Assembly: GCF_005280255.1 (NCBI RefSeq) | Contig: NZ_CP040018.1 | Location: forward strand, 2,976,001-3,040,000 | Source of the DNA: Arthrobacter sp. 24S4-2 | Lineage (GTDB): Bacteria; Actinomycetota; Actinomycetes; Actinomycetales; Micrococcaceae | Direction: 5' to 3' | Length of the DNA stretch: 64,000 nucleotides | Shown here: piece after piece, positions 34,633 through 43,507 of the stretch | Numbering within the stretch: the first letter of the stretch is position 1 | Layout: the number at the start of each line of letters is the position of its first letter | Notes under the pieces: model-generated | Told to the model about the DNA's origin: nothing | Seen by the model: only the letters and a program-made list of their open reading frames with translations | Database searches by the model: none | Program-made: the position numbers and the translations under genes

Positions 34633-35548
34633 TGTTTCGGGGGGCGCGGGCCAGGTGCATTCGCGCGCGGGGTGGAACCTTCGCAGGGTCCACTGTTTGC
34701 GCCGGCGAAGGAATGGGAGCGGTCTGCGGGGGCGTCGGCGGGATGGTCGGGCAGGTGACGTTGTAGTCGAGGGAGGCTGCGGTGAATTGGGTCAGCGTGA
34801 TGGTCCCGCCGGGTGTGATTGGACCGGATGCGCAGTTCGCCCGCGCGGACGCCGTCGAGGCTGCTCCGGGGATCCAGTTCTTGAGCCTGTTCAGGTTGCT
34901 GCCCGAATCAATGCTGCGGGCAATTTCTCCGAACTGGTAGCCGGTGGAGTAGATTCCGACTTCTGCCCCGATGCTCTGCAGATATGCGGTCATGCCCTCC
35001 AGATCGGCCGTGTTGGTCGCGGTTTCGGGTGACCAGCTGTTCCCGGTTTCCACGTCCAGCCACCACAGATGGTGCGCCGGATCGGGGACGCCGCGCAGAT
35101 TAGCATCGTCGAAGGCCATGGCGTAGCCGTAAGTGTAGGCACAGGCCGCAGTGGAAGTGCCGTCGCACATCCCGTAGGGGTTGGAAACCTCCACCCCGCC
35201 ATAGGCGTTCGATGTGGGCCACCACCAGGGTCCGTCCGGGCCCGGATTGGCGGTGTTGACGTACACCGGAACCGGGGTCCCGGCCACCGCATCCGCCGTG
35301 CCGGCGGCCCAGGCCAGCTGCGTGAGCAGACAGGGATTCGTCGTGTCCGGCCGACCGCCGTTCACGCCGATGACAGCGAACTCAGCGGGCTTCGGAAGAT
35401 CAGTGCCGCACTGTGGCCAGGAGATGTCATTTCCTAGCGCCGCGGCATCCGGAGGCGGGATTCCCGGAGCATCGTCGGCGGCGTGGGCTGGGCCGGCTTG
35501 CCATCCGAACAGAAGGCAAGCAAGGACTAGAATTTTTGCGCATTTCAC
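34625..35548 (-). CDS. Secreted GH25-like/DUF1906 glycoside-hydrolase-type protein
   Basis: A 307-residue exported protein with a signal peptide (CAKILVLACLLFGWQAGPAHA, cleaved near residue 23). The mature part has NDISWPQCGTDLP, YVNTANPGPDGPWWW, LWWLDVETGNSW with the acidic catalytic-type residues, and VGIYSTGYQFGEI, the beta-strand pattern of the GH25/DUF1906 barrel. The C-terminus is a Pro-rich tail. It probably acts on cell-wall polymers outside the cell, but activity is unproven. It is not part of an operon. Confidence 0.85.
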   Translation of the reverse strand: MKCAKILVLACLLFGWQAGPAHAADDAPGIPPPDAAALGNDISWPQCGTDLPKPAEFAVIGVNGGRPDTTNPCLLTQLAWAAGTADAVAGTPVPVYVNTANPGPDGPWWWPTSNAYGGVEVSNPYGMCDGTSTAACAYTYGYAMAFDDANLRGVPDPAHHLWWLDVETGNSWSPETATNTADLEGMTAYLQSIGAEVGIYSTGYQFGEIARSIDSGSNLNRLKNWIPGAASTASARANCASGPITPGGTITLTQFTAASLDYNVTCPTIPPTPPQTAPIPSPAQTVDPAKVPPRARMHLARAPRNIN

Positions 35549-36053
35549 AACCGGACCCCCCTTCCATGGGCTGGCAGCGGCCCACTTCGAAGCCTAGAAG
35601 TACCGACGATGACGGTCACGGGTGGTCGCTACTGGACTTAGCCACGTGGTTCCGGACCGGACACGTGTCTCCTACTTGTTCCTCGGGCTGCCGGGCGACA
35701 CTTGGCGGACCAATCTGCCCCGATTGTGGCGCAGCCGGGGCACCGGGCAGGTGCACGAACCGGGGCCAGTCGACCTGGAGATTCTCGCCCGTGCGATAAA
35801 AGACCTCAAAGCCCCGAGGAAGCCACCGGGGCGTGAATACTGACCCTGACTTTGCCATTTCACTGCCCATTACGGTGGCGTCCCAGTTCCCCAGAAGTGG
35901 AACGCCCAGTCGTAGCACTTCTGTCAGTTTCCGAAGTCGTCTGCACGCGGACCAGGACCGGGCCCCGCCGTCCTGCTGCGAATGCAGGGGCAGGGGTCCT
36001 GGCAGCCCCGGGGGTTCAACGAAGGCCCGCCTAATACGAAAGTCGTCGGTGAC
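35549..36053. other. About 500 bases without a supportable gene
   Basis: This stretch lies between the secreted protein and the IS110 remnant. A minus-strand open frame of about 100 codons (35616-35918, with VFTPRWLPRGFEVFYRTGEN) looks faintly protein-like but has mixed codon use and no ribosome binding site I would trust, so I do not call it. The part next to the transposase presumably holds the old end of the IS110 element. Confidence 0.4.
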
Positions 36054-36930
36054 TCAGGCTGCGGTGGCCGGGGTGATGGTGACGTCGAAGCCGAGGCTGT
36101 TGAGTTTTTTGATGGCGTTGTTTTTGGCTTTGATCGGGTCCAGGCGGGTGAAGTGGTCGGCGCCGGGATCGGCGTAGCATTCGCCTTCGGCGAGCAGGTG
36201 CCAGGCCGCGGTGAGGATGGAATGTTCGATCGCGACGATGGCTTTCATCGGGCCGCGGCGGGCGGCGATACGCCGGTATTTGGCGGCCAGGTACGTGTCC
36301 TTGCTCCGGGAAGCGGACATGGCCGCGGTGCCCAGGGCTGCTTTGAGGTATTTGTTGCCGGGCAGGATGTGCGCTGATTTGATCCGGCCGGCTGATTCGT
36401 TGGAGCCGGGACAGACTCCGGGGATGGTGGCCAGGAATTCCCTGGCGGCACGAAAGGGTGTCATCGCCTCCTCGATCCGGCCGGTGAGCGCGTCGATGAT
36501 GCGGGACTGGGCATCGATCCGGCCGGTGAGCGCGTCGATGATGCGTGACTGGGCATCGATCCGGTCCAGGTGCAGCCTGGCCATGAACGCGTGATGCTCG
36601 CGGAACCGGCCTGTGAGCGCGTCTACGAGTTCGGGGATTTTGGAGTGCAGGGTTCCCTTGGCGAATCCTGCGAGGATTTCCGGGTTGCGTTCGCCGTTGA
36701 TGAGGGCTTCGAGCATGGCCCGGGAGGAGACCCCGGTCAGGTCCGTGACCACGGAGGAGAGCTTGATGCCGGAGCTCCAGGCGCTGGATTTCCCGGGTCC
36801 GGTCACGGGTGGCGATGGACCGGGCCCGGGTCAGGTCCCGTAGTTCACGGATCGGTTCGGGCGGGACGAAGGAGGCCCGGAGCAGGCCGTGCGCGGCGAG
36901 CTGGGCCAGCCACGCGGCGTCGGAGACGTC
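36054..36930 (-). pseudogene. IS110-family transposase, C-terminal part (decayed)
   Basis: The C-terminal two thirds of an IS110 transposase. After VSDAAWLAQLAAHGLLRA comes PPEPIRELRDLTRARSIATR. A deletion of roughly 14 bases near 36778 shifts the frame, and the new frame carries GIKLSSVVTDLTGVSSRAML and the transposase_20 domain (LATIPGVCPGSNESAGRIKS, catalytic-Ser region SASRSKDTYLAAKY). A 42-base tandem duplication repeats RIDAQSRIIDALTG. The N-terminal part lies at 40806-41108, split off by the recombinase element. Confidence 0.88.
36481..36564. repeat. 42-bp tandem duplication inside the IS110 transposase
   Basis: Two copies, 36481-36522 and 36523-36564, differ at one base (GCGGGACTGG versus GCGTGACTGG). 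The duplication keeps the reading frame and doubles a 14-residue helical stretch in the linker between the two transposase domains. The single mismatch suggests a fairly recent event. Confidence 0.9.
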
Positions 36931-36943
36931 TTCTCCGAACTAA
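36926..36943 (+). repeat. Left end of the recombinase element (core plus inner repeat)
   Basis: ACGTC (36926-36930), a 4-base spacer, then CCGAACTAA (36935-36943). The outer side is IS110 transposase sequence and the inner side is the element. The inner repeat is the likely recombinase-binding arm. Confidence 0.75.
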
Positions 36944-36967
36944 GAAATTGCGGGGAAATTGTCCATA

Positions 36968-39472
36968 TTACTGTCCGTTTCGGGGGCCGGGTGGGCTGAT
37001 GTTGGTGCGGCCGGCGGCTTGGGTGAAGGTGGGCATGCCGAGTTGGGTCGTGTTTCGGCGCTCGGTTATTTGGTCCATTTCGGCAAGTTTGGCTTGGGCC
37101 CCTGCGAGGCTGACTTTGAGGCCTTCGGCTTCTCCGAGCCAGCGGTGGGACTCGGCTTCGGCGATGCGCTCAATGAGGTTATCGCGGATCTGTGCCAGAC
37201 GGGTTCTGGCCGTGGGATCGGGCCGCAGCAGCGGGCAGCGCAGGCAGCTGTGCTCGTGGATGCAGGGCGTGTCGTAGGAGCGGCCGCAGTCACCGATGGA
37301 AACCTTCCGGTGTTCGAAGTGGCCGATGAACTCGGCCCATTCCTCGTCGGTGGGGGTGCGGTATTCCTGGCTTGGACGCAGCGCGCGGCGGCGGGCGATG
37401 AACTCACGGTGGCCGTTGATGACTTCTTCGGGGTAGACGGCCTTGTATCCCATGGTGGTGTTGATGTCGCGGTGTCCGGCGACGAGTTGGGCGATGTGCG
37501 GTGGCATGCCGTGCATGATCGCATCGGTGATGAAGATTCGGCGGAAGTCGTGGAAGGTGTAGCGCATCGGGCTGCCGGCGCCGTCCTTGATGCCGAGTTC
37601 TTCCAGCGCGTGGTCCAGGTATGTGCGTAACGCGGTTTCTGAAACTGCCCGGTTGTCCAGACGCCGCCGCCATTGGAACAACAGGGGCAGGGGCTGGTTG
37701 TAGACGCGTTCGTTTTTGTCGTAGGACACTACCGGCGAAACATGCGGTTGCCCGGCGCGGATCCGGGAGACGATCTGGGAGAGCACGTCGGCGAGTTCGG
37801 GTGAGATGACCAGTATTCGCTCGGCGTCGGTCTTGGAAGGGGCGATCTGCAGCAGAGGAACCAGTTCCCCCGTGTCGGGCAGCCGGTATTGGATCAGGCT
37901 GTGGTGTGAGAGCTCACCGAGCTCTTCGATGCGGATACCTGTGTGGCGCAGCACCTCGACCATGGCCCAGGTCCAGAAACCACGATGCTCTCCGAAGGTC
38001 AGATCGCGGCGTGGTCCGCCCTCCGGGTCCTCGGCCCAGACCCGGCATGTGGCTTCGGTCTTCATGGCCGTGCGGCGCAAAGTTTGGCCTGCAGCGGTGA
38101 AAAGTTCACCGGCAGTGGTGCGTTCGCCGGCGGCGAGCAGGTCACTCGTGCGTGCCCGTTCGGCCTGCACCCACGAGACCAGCGCCGGCAGCACCGGCAG
38201 CCGTTCGCGGGTGCGTTGGTCCGTGCGTGATTTACGGGCCAACCGTTCTTTTTTGTGGGAGACATCGGTGGCGCTGACCGGGCAACGCACCGCCCACGGA
38301 CCCCACCGTGCAGGGTCGTCATCGGCCCATTCGGCCAGGTCCAGGTAGAAGGCGCGCACGGCAGAAAAGACGCTGCGCCCATCCAGCCGTGCCGACGTCC
38401 TTTGGATCTGCTCCCCGCTGGCAGAGGTGCTGGTGCGGGCGCGGGTCATGACCCGCTTTTTCCATGACGCGGCGACCTCGGACGAGAACTTCAGTGAATC
38501 GATCCCTGGCTGGTGGGCTTCCAGGTCGGCCCAGAACAATTTGCCCAGCAGGTAGGCGGTGCGTTGCAATGAGGAGAAGTCCATCGCCATTTGGCGTTCC
38601 CGCAGGTAATCCACGAGCACGTCCCGGACCGGTCGGCACTTGATGTTGTAGCGGTCGATCAGCTGCTCGCACGTCGGTTGCCCGTTGCCGGAAAACATTT
38701 CAATGGCGGCGGGCGCATCCTCGCCCCAGACATGGTGGCGCAGCAGTTGATAGAACAGCGGGCTGCGCGCATTTGTCTGCAGCCGGGTACTGGTGCCGAT
38801 ACCGGTGACCGTCGCGAGCAGCTCAACGCAGTCTCCGACCCTCACCGCCGCGACCGGGCCTCCCTTGGCGGCCATGATGACTGCGATCCGAGTCAGGGCC
38901 TGTTGGCTGGTTTGCAATTCCACGTGTGCTTCGGTGCAGGCCTGGTTCAAGTCGGCGAACGCCTTGCTATCGCGGGTGCGGGCCATCTCGGTGGTCAAAC
39001 TCCGACGCGCCGGGGCGAAACGCAACAGCCAGTCCAGGCCGGGACGGATCACGTCAGCGCAGATCAGCACCATCAGGCCGATGCTCAGGTGGGGTGCCGG
39101 CTCACCAGGAGCGTTCCGCCCCCGGCCGGCGGCCTCGCCGATGAACAAGTCCCGCCAATCGCGGGCAGCCTCCGCGCCGCTGGCCTGCCACCGTTGCTGC
39201 CAGTTCCCGCCGGGGAAATCGGCCAGCCAGCCCAGCACTGCCAGCACTCCCGTCCGGCGGATCCGCTGGCTGTTCGGATTCTCTAAGCTGAACGGTGCAG
39301 CGAGCACGCGGGCCAGCACCGCAGAACGATCATCACAGGTCGAAGGCCACGACGGGTCAACCCCGCGCGCGGGGAACGCGGCCATCAGCTGCGCCCCCGT
39401 TTGCGTTACTGCAGGGGCCGTGGCCGCACCACTGACCACCGGCGGGGCGAGTAATTGTTCGCTGCCCGTCAT
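36968..39472 (-). CDS. Large tyrosine recombinase, TnpB-like
   Basis: An 834-residue site-specific recombinase. The catalytic domain is in the last 350 residues: first Arg in TGIRIEELGELS near 512, the His-Arg box HDFRRIFITDAI near 645, GHRDINTTMGYKAVY with the nucleophilic Tyr near 675. A Cys/His cluster follows (CGRSYDTPCIHEHSCLRCPL, about 727-748), then a coiled tail. The roughly 480 N-terminal residues have no recognised domain. The ATG overlaps the stop of the partner recombinase by 4 bases. Length and tail resemble TnpB of Tn554, which also works with a smaller recombinase. Confidence 0.88.
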   Translation of the reverse strand: MTGSEQLLAPPVVSGAATAPAVTQTGAQLMAAFPARGVDPSWPSTCDDRSAVLARVLAAPFSLENPNSQRIRRTGVLAVLGWLADFPGGNWQQRWQASGAEAARDWRDLFIGEAAGRGRNAPGEPAPHLSIGLMVLICADVIRPGLDWLLRFAPARRSLTTEMARTRDSKAFADLNQACTEAHVELQTSQQALTRIAVIMAAKGGPVAAVRVGDCVELLATVTGIGTSTRLQTNARSPLFYQLLRHHVWGEDAPAAIEMFSGNGQPTCEQLIDRYNIKCRPVRDVLVDYLRERQMAMDFSSLQRTAYLLGKLFWADLEAHQPGIDSLKFSSEVAASWKKRVMTRARTSTSASGEQIQRTSARLDGRSVFSAVRAFYLDLAEWADDDPARWGPWAVRCPVSATDVSHKKERLARKSRTDQRTRERLPVLPALVSWVQAERARTSDLLAAGERTTAGELFTAAGQTLRRTAMKTEATCRVWAEDPEGGPRRDLTFGEHRGFWTWAMVEVLRHTGIRIEELGELSHHSLIQYRLPDTGELVPLLQIAPSKTDAERILVISPELADVLSQIVSRIRAGQPHVSPVVSYDKNERVYNQPLPLLFQWRRRLDNRAVSETALRTYLDHALEELGIKDGAGSPMRYTFHDFRRIFITDAIMHGMPPHIAQLVAGHRDINTTMGYKAVYPEEVINGHREFIARRRALRPSQEYRTPTDEEWAEFIGHFEHRKVSIGDCGRSYDTPCIHEHSCLRCPLLRPDPTARTRLAQIRDNLIERIAEAESHRWLGEAEGLKVSLAGAQAKLAEMDQITERRNTTQLGMPTFTQAAGRTNISPPGPRNGQ

Positions 39473-40770
39473 GGCTGGTTCCCTCCGAAGAGGATCTGCA
39501 GGCTCTCGGGACGGTAACCGGCGGCAGGTGTGGGCACCGGATCACGCAGGAGCTGCCGGGCATGAAAGGCAAGCACTCCGGCAATCACGTCCTCGGTTAC
39601 CGGGTTCAAATACCGCTGCGTGGTAGACAAAAATGCATGACCCAGGACCCATTGGACGTCGGTCAACGGCATCTTCGGATCCCGGGCCATCCGGTAGGCG
39701 GCCGTGTGGCGAAGGTCGTGCAGGGACCAGTCCGTGCCCAGCGATGCATTCACCCGATCGAACATCGCCCGCGCCGCGTCATAGGTCAAGGCACGGAACG
39801 GGCGCCGCAACGTCCACCACAATGGTTCATCCCTGCCCGGCGGAACCAGGTCCGACACTTGTGTTTGATAGAGACGCAGCCAGACGAACGCGTCCGGCGC
39901 GGCAGGCAATGGCTGTAACGCACCGGTGCCCTTGCGCAGCACGGTGATCAATTGCTGCCCGGGATCAACGTCAGCCACCGTGGCCCCAAGCAGCTCCGAG
40001 GCCCGGGCACCTGTCGAGACCCAGAACGCGACCAGCGCCCGGTCCCGATGCGAGCCCAGCTGGGCGAACAACTGATCGAACTGGTCATCGGGGATCGCCC
40101 GTGGGGCCCGGGTCACGACCTTGGGCCGATAGCGGCCGCGGCGCTGCCCGGAAAACGGTTCCATCGGGTTGTGATGCGCCCGCGCGCGGGTGCCTCCACG
40201 GGCGCGGGCCAGGGGGAACGGGTTGAGCATCGGTCCGGTGCCGGCTTCCAAGTGGAAATCGTAGAAGCCGCGCAGCACGCTCTCGCAATGCGCAACGGTT
40301 ACCGCGGCATATCGGTCGCCGTCCGGGGCCTTGCTCGGCCCCGGGATCTCCTTTCCAGCACCGGGTGTCCCGTCGGAACCCGGGCCGCCGCCATCGGGGT
40401 ACCGCCAATGCGGTCGCACCGGCTTGAGCGCCACCTGCAGCCAACGGCAGAAATCACGCGCTTCGACCTGGGTTGCCTGATCCCACGCCAGCTCGAGGGC
40501 CGAGAGGAATCGAAACCAGCGCAATAAGTCCATGCCATATGACCGCAGTGTCGTCGCTGGCCGCCCGCACGCCACCAGCTCGGCGAAGAATGCCGCCGCC
40601 GGCCTTATCGTCTCTCCGGCGCCGTCAACCAGCCGATACGGTTCGAAGGGACTGCCGGTTGCCTCCAGCGAACCCGACGGCGGCACCACCAGCCCGGACA
40701 GTACCCGCGGAACGTTCTCTTCGTTGCCCATGAGAACAGAACCTAGCCGACGCAAACCGGCGCCGCCCAC
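39469..40770 (-). CDS. Tyrosine recombinase, TnpA-like
   Basis: A 433-residue phage-integrase-type recombinase. The SAM-like core-binding domain (TTLRSYGMDLLRWFRFLSAL) is followed by the catalytic domain: Arg in STGARASELLG near residue 257, HDLRHTAAYRM near 353, GHAFLSTTQRYL with the nucleophilic Tyr near 386. GGGAG precedes the chosen GTG; an ATG 13 codons later (MGNEENVPRV) is the alternative. It starts about 35 bases inside the element's right end, so its promoter probably lies in or beyond that end. Confidence 0.9.
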   Translation of the reverse strand: MGGAGLRRLGSVLMGNEENVPRVLSGLVVPPSGSLEATGSPFEPYRLVDGAGETIRPAAAFFAELVACGRPATTLRSYGMDLLRWFRFLSALELAWDQATQVEARDFCRWLQVALKPVRPHWRYPDGGGPGSDGTPGAGKEIPGPSKAPDGDRYAAVTVAHCESVLRGFYDFHLEAGTGPMLNPFPLARARGGTRARAHHNPMEPFSGQRRGRYRPKVVTRAPRAIPDDQFDQLFAQLGSHRDRALVAFWVSTGARASELLGATVADVDPGQQLITVLRKGTGALQPLPAAPDAFVWLRLYQTQVSDLVPPGRDEPLWWTLRRPFRALTYDAARAMFDRVNASLGTDWSLHDLRHTAAYRMARDPKMPLTDVQWVLGHAFLSTTQRYLNPVTEDVIAGVLAFHARQLLRDPVPTPAAGYRPESLQILFGGNQP

Positions 40771-40791
40771 GGTTCTCCCGGGTGGACCCGG

Positions 40792-40810
40792 TTAGTTCGG
40801 TTAACACGTC
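40792..40810 (+). repeat. Right end of the recombinase element (inner repeat plus core)
   Basis: TTAGTTCGG (40792-40800), the reverse complement of the left inner repeat, a 5-base spacer, then ACGTC (40806-40810). Sequence to the right returns to the IS110 transposase reading GTCGGTCTTC. Confidence 0.75.
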
Positions 40811-41108
40811 GGTCTTCACCCGGGACGTTCCTGGCATCCCGGGCGTTGACCAGCATCATGTCCAGTTCGTCGTCTTCGAGCAGGTAGAAGAAGGGCCGCC
40901 AGTAGTCGCTGGTTGCTTCCATCACGACCGTGGTGACGTGCTCGTGTTCGAGGAAGTCCCGTAGCTCCAGGATCTGCCTTGTGGTCGCACCCCAGGTGGT
41001 CACCGTTGAGGTGTAGGTTCCGGCTCGGGCGCCGGGGACCCGGAGACAGACCTTCGCGTCGCGTTTCGAAATATCCATGCCGACCGCCCGGTCGTGAACT
41101 GTGTCCAT
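40806..41108 (-). pseudogene. IS110-family transposase, N-terminal part (cut off)
   Basis: About 100 residues of the RuvC-like DEDD domain: VGMDISKRDAKVCLRVPG with the first Asp, then VVMEATSDYWRPFFYLLEDD with the Glu, ending NARDARNVPG at the element edge. The start is the ATG after AGGAGGAACGGTC. The KTDxxDA motif that supplies the next acidic residues is on the other side of the inserted element, so the domain is split through its active site. It cannot be functional. Confidence 0.88.
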
Positions 41109-41448
41109 GACCGTTCCTCCTGACACCTTGAACCGGTTTGGGTGTCTACCGCGGGGAGGACAGGGAAAATTCAGGAATCTAACACTCGTGCCCAAAGCAA
41201 CAATCCACGGTTCCCGTGGAAGTCCTCCACGCCACGCTAACCGGCAGGCTCACCAACAGCACCAAGTACGGACCGGCGTCGACCGTGGCAGACACCTCCA
41301 TGATCGGCCCTCACCCTGAACCGTAACCAGAGCCCCGCGGCGGGCAGACCCCGCACTTTCTCCCATCACGGCGCGACAGCGCCGCTGGGCCGCTAACCGG
41401 CTGAGGAAGCGATCCGAGGGCAAAGCAATGGAACTGATTCGGGGCACA
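41109..41448. other. Non-coding flank of the IS110 remnant, possible bridge-RNA relic
   Basis: About 340 bases with no gene I can support. It lies directly 5' of the IS110 transposase start (minus strand). In the IS110 group the non-coding left end in this position encodes the bridge RNA that selects target and donor. Whether a foldable relic remains I cannot tell by eye. The part towards the lipoprotein gene holds its terminator region or nothing. Confidence 0.35.
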
Positions 41449-41898
41449 CTAGCGAAAGGGTAGCTCTGTGCCGTGCCGGAAAGGCAAGACTCCTTGGGCG
41501 GGCGTCATTGTGAACCACTCGCTGCCCTGCTCGGTCGCAAAAATGATGACTCTCTGATCAGTATCCAGTGGGTCGCCGTCCGGGTAGGACTCGCCTCCCG
41601 TGCAGGTCTGGGGCATGGACGAAATGCGGAGGTTCACATCTCGGGGGTCACCTTTAAGTACGCGCTCGACTTCTACAAGGTGGGTCGTGGCCTTGTAACC
41701 GTAAATGCTGGTCTCACCAACCTTGCCTACAGACTTTCCGACGAGCACCATGCCGGACTTGTCGTATTGGTCTTGAGGGGTCTCGAACCGGACCCAGTCG
41801 ACGCACGTTTCGGTGCCACCGCTTGGAATGATGCTGCACCCGGTTCCAAAAACGGTCACCAAAAGCCCTACCTGCGCCAGCGCTACAAGCTTCCCCAT
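41449..41898 (-). CDS. Predicted lipoprotein, function unknown
   Basis: A 149-residue protein with an N-terminal hydrophobic segment and lipobox TVFGTGC (Cys near residue 21), so it is probably anchored on the outer face of the membrane. The mature part is beta-rich with VLVGKSVGKVGET, VERVLKGDPRDVNLRISSMP and DTDQRVIIFATEQGSEWF. I recognise no characterised family; the layout recalls small secreted domains of the NTF2 or immunity type only vaguely. No operon partner. Confidence 0.65.
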   Translation of the reverse strand: MGKLVALAQVGLLVTVFGTGCSIIPSGGTETCVDWVRFETPQDQYDKSGMVLVGKSVGKVGETSIYGYKATTHLVEVERVLKGDPRDVNLRISSMPQTCTGGESYPDGDPLDTDQRVIIFATEQGSEWFTMTPAQGVLPFRHGTELPFR

Positions 41899-42161
41899 GA
41901 CATGAAGCTACGCGCAGTCGAGAATTCGGACTACTGAAATCTTTCAGTTGGGATGGAAACGAGACCGACCAGCCGTGATTCACTATCTTCCCGTTATGCG
42001 TGGCTTTCGTCCTCGACCAGTCCGTCTTCGGCGGATAGGATTATATGCGCAGCATTCGTCTCCCCAATATTGGACCCATGGGCAGGACCGGCACCTTTCC
42101 GGGCCCGACAGGGGGCCGGGTTCGATTTCCTGATTTCCTTATGCGATGGAGAATGGCGGGT

Positions 42162-42611
42162 ATGAACAAGGACCCGTGGGCATCCCCGGAACTTACGGAA
42201 GCACCCGCCGGTTGGATCCTCGCCACAGAAAATGGCTGGGGCGCCCTAGTCCTGTGGGCAGCAGGGCAGGGTAACTTCGTGAGGATCCCCCTCGCTGACC
42301 GCAGTCGCCAGGGCATCATCGTCCACCAGTTCCCGGACGGCAGCGAACGACGTACCCGGTACGTGCCGACGGAAGCCGACCTGGATTCGATTGACGACGA
42401 CATCGATACCTACCTCGCCGATGCCGAACTTCCTCCCAGGCCCAGGGGCTATGACTGGTTCATCCGGCCCCCGGACGCAACCCTGGGAGAGGACGCCTTC
42501 TGGAGCGCCATCTGGGCCGCCACCACTGCGGCACTATCTGGTGAGGCAGTGCGTCCCTCAACAATGAAGGACCCCGTAAAGGAGGTATTGACCCGCATGT
42601 ATGTCCGCTGA
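42162..42611 (+). CDS. Hypothetical protein
   Basis: A 149-residue soluble protein from the ATG of MNKDPWASPELTEAPAGWIL. The frame is open 39 codons upstream but that part looks non-coding. It contains WGALVLWAAGQGNFVRIPLA, an acidic DSIDDDIDTYLADAE stretch and GEDAFWSAIWAATTAALSGE. No family recognised. It stands alone in the accessory stretch. Confidence 0.5.
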   Translation: MNKDPWASPELTEAPAGWILATENGWGALVLWAAGQGNFVRIPLADRSRQGIIVHQFPDGSERRTRYVPTEADLDSIDDDIDTYLADAELPPRPRGYDWFIRPPDATLGEDAFWSAIWAATTAALSGEAVRPSTMKDPVKEVLTRMYVR

Positions 42612-42674
42612 GTCCCGCCAGGGTGCGGAACCCGGTGCTGACCGAGCAGCCCCCGAACACGTAGTGTTCGCTTC

Positions 42675-43334
42675 ATGGTTGCGTCCGGGGGAATCAGCAG
42701 TCATGGAGTTCGCAGCGGAGCGATGCTTTCGGTTGCCTGCCTCGCCGTAGCCGCCGTGACTGCGGCATGTGGATCGGCTCCGTCTTCAACCCGAGCGGAC
42801 CAGGCAAACGCCGGGCCGGCTACCGTCACGACTGCACCCTCTTTGGCCGCCGAACTGTCGCCGGGCATGACTCTCGCGCCTGTTCCGCCCGCGCCTCCTG
42901 CTCCTGCGGGTCACGGCGTCGATGACTGTTTAGGACAAGGTCCGAAATACGCACCAACCGCTGGTGTGCTGGAGTGCCACTACTTCACTTCCGGTTCCCT
43001 GATCCCCGCCACCGTACCCAGCGGTCCGGGGTTGAGCTCTGGCGACTACGCTGTAAGGTTCGCCAACGTGGGCGGCAGTCCCTGGATGTCCGTGCGGATC
43101 CCGCGCGCGTCCTATGCGCTCCGGGTCAGCATTGTCGGCCAAACAATCACGCCTGATCCGGCGACAATGAAGAGTTCTGTCGGGACCTGCGACTTCCCGT
43201 GGGACGAGGAACAGAAGCGGATTGCAAAGTATGTCCAAGAGCCGCTCCAGTCTGTGGAAAAGGATGCCGGCATCGCGCTGCACAACTCTGAGTGGGGAGT
43301 CACTCTCTTCAGGACGCCATATGAGACCTACTAG
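42675..43334 (+). CDS. Predicted lipoprotein with Pro-rich linker
   Basis: A 219-residue exported protein. The N-terminal hydrophobic segment ends in the lipobox VTAACGS (Cys near residue 32), then a Pro/Ala linker (APVPPAPPAPAG), then a domain with two Cys pairs (DDCLGQGPKYA, LECHYFTSG). The C-terminal half has DYAVRFANVGGSPWMSVRIP and SVGTCDFPWDEEQKRIA. Function unknown; such proteins are common in Arthrobacter accessory regions. Confidence 0.65.
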   Translation: MVASGGISSHGVRSGAMLSVACLAVAAVTAACGSAPSSTRADQANAGPATVTTAPSLAAELSPGMTLAPVPPAPPAPAGHGVDDCLGQGPKYAPTAGVLECHYFTSGSLIPATVPSGPGLSSGDYAVRFANVGGSPWMSVRIPRASYALRVSIVGQTITPDPATMKSSVGTCDFPWDEEQKRIAKYVQEPLQSVEKDAGIALHNSEWGVTLFRTPYETY

Positions 43335-43507
43335 ATTTGAATATTCCCATGCGCTGCTCGTCCCCAGCTGGAGCACCAAGGGACCCACGCGTTCAGCAAG
43401 ATCCTGGTAGGTCAGGACGAGGTCAGCCATGCGATCGCCTGCCTATGGCCTCTGCGGGCACGATCGGCGGCAAAGGCCACCCGACCGGTAAGGACGGGAG
43501 CTGCCCG

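Larger units (their letters stand above)
36926..40810 (-). mobile_element. Compact two-recombinase (Tn554-like) element inserted in an IS110 transposase
   Basis: The element contains only two overlapping tyrosine recombinase genes. ACGTC direct repeats lie at both ends (36926-36930 and 40806-40810), with inverted CCGAACTAA/TTAGTTCGG repeats just inside. Removing one ACGTC copy plus the insert (3,880 bases) joins the two halves of the IS110 transposase at its KTD-V-SDAAW motif, apart from a 2-base loss beside the junction. No cargo gene fits between the ends. Two tandem recombinases recall TnpA and TnpB of Tn554; a TnpC is lacking. Confidence 0.85.

Noticed and set aside
35616..35918. 100-codon minus-strand frame near the IS110 remnant
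   Set aside because: Faintly protein-like but no ribosome binding site, mixed codon use and no recognised motif; noted in the region entry only.
36807..36930. Separate small gene at the left side of the recombinase element (a TnpC candidate)
   Set aside because: The frame reads as the middle of the IS110 transposase (VSDAAWLAQLAAHGLLRA), so it is not a new gene.
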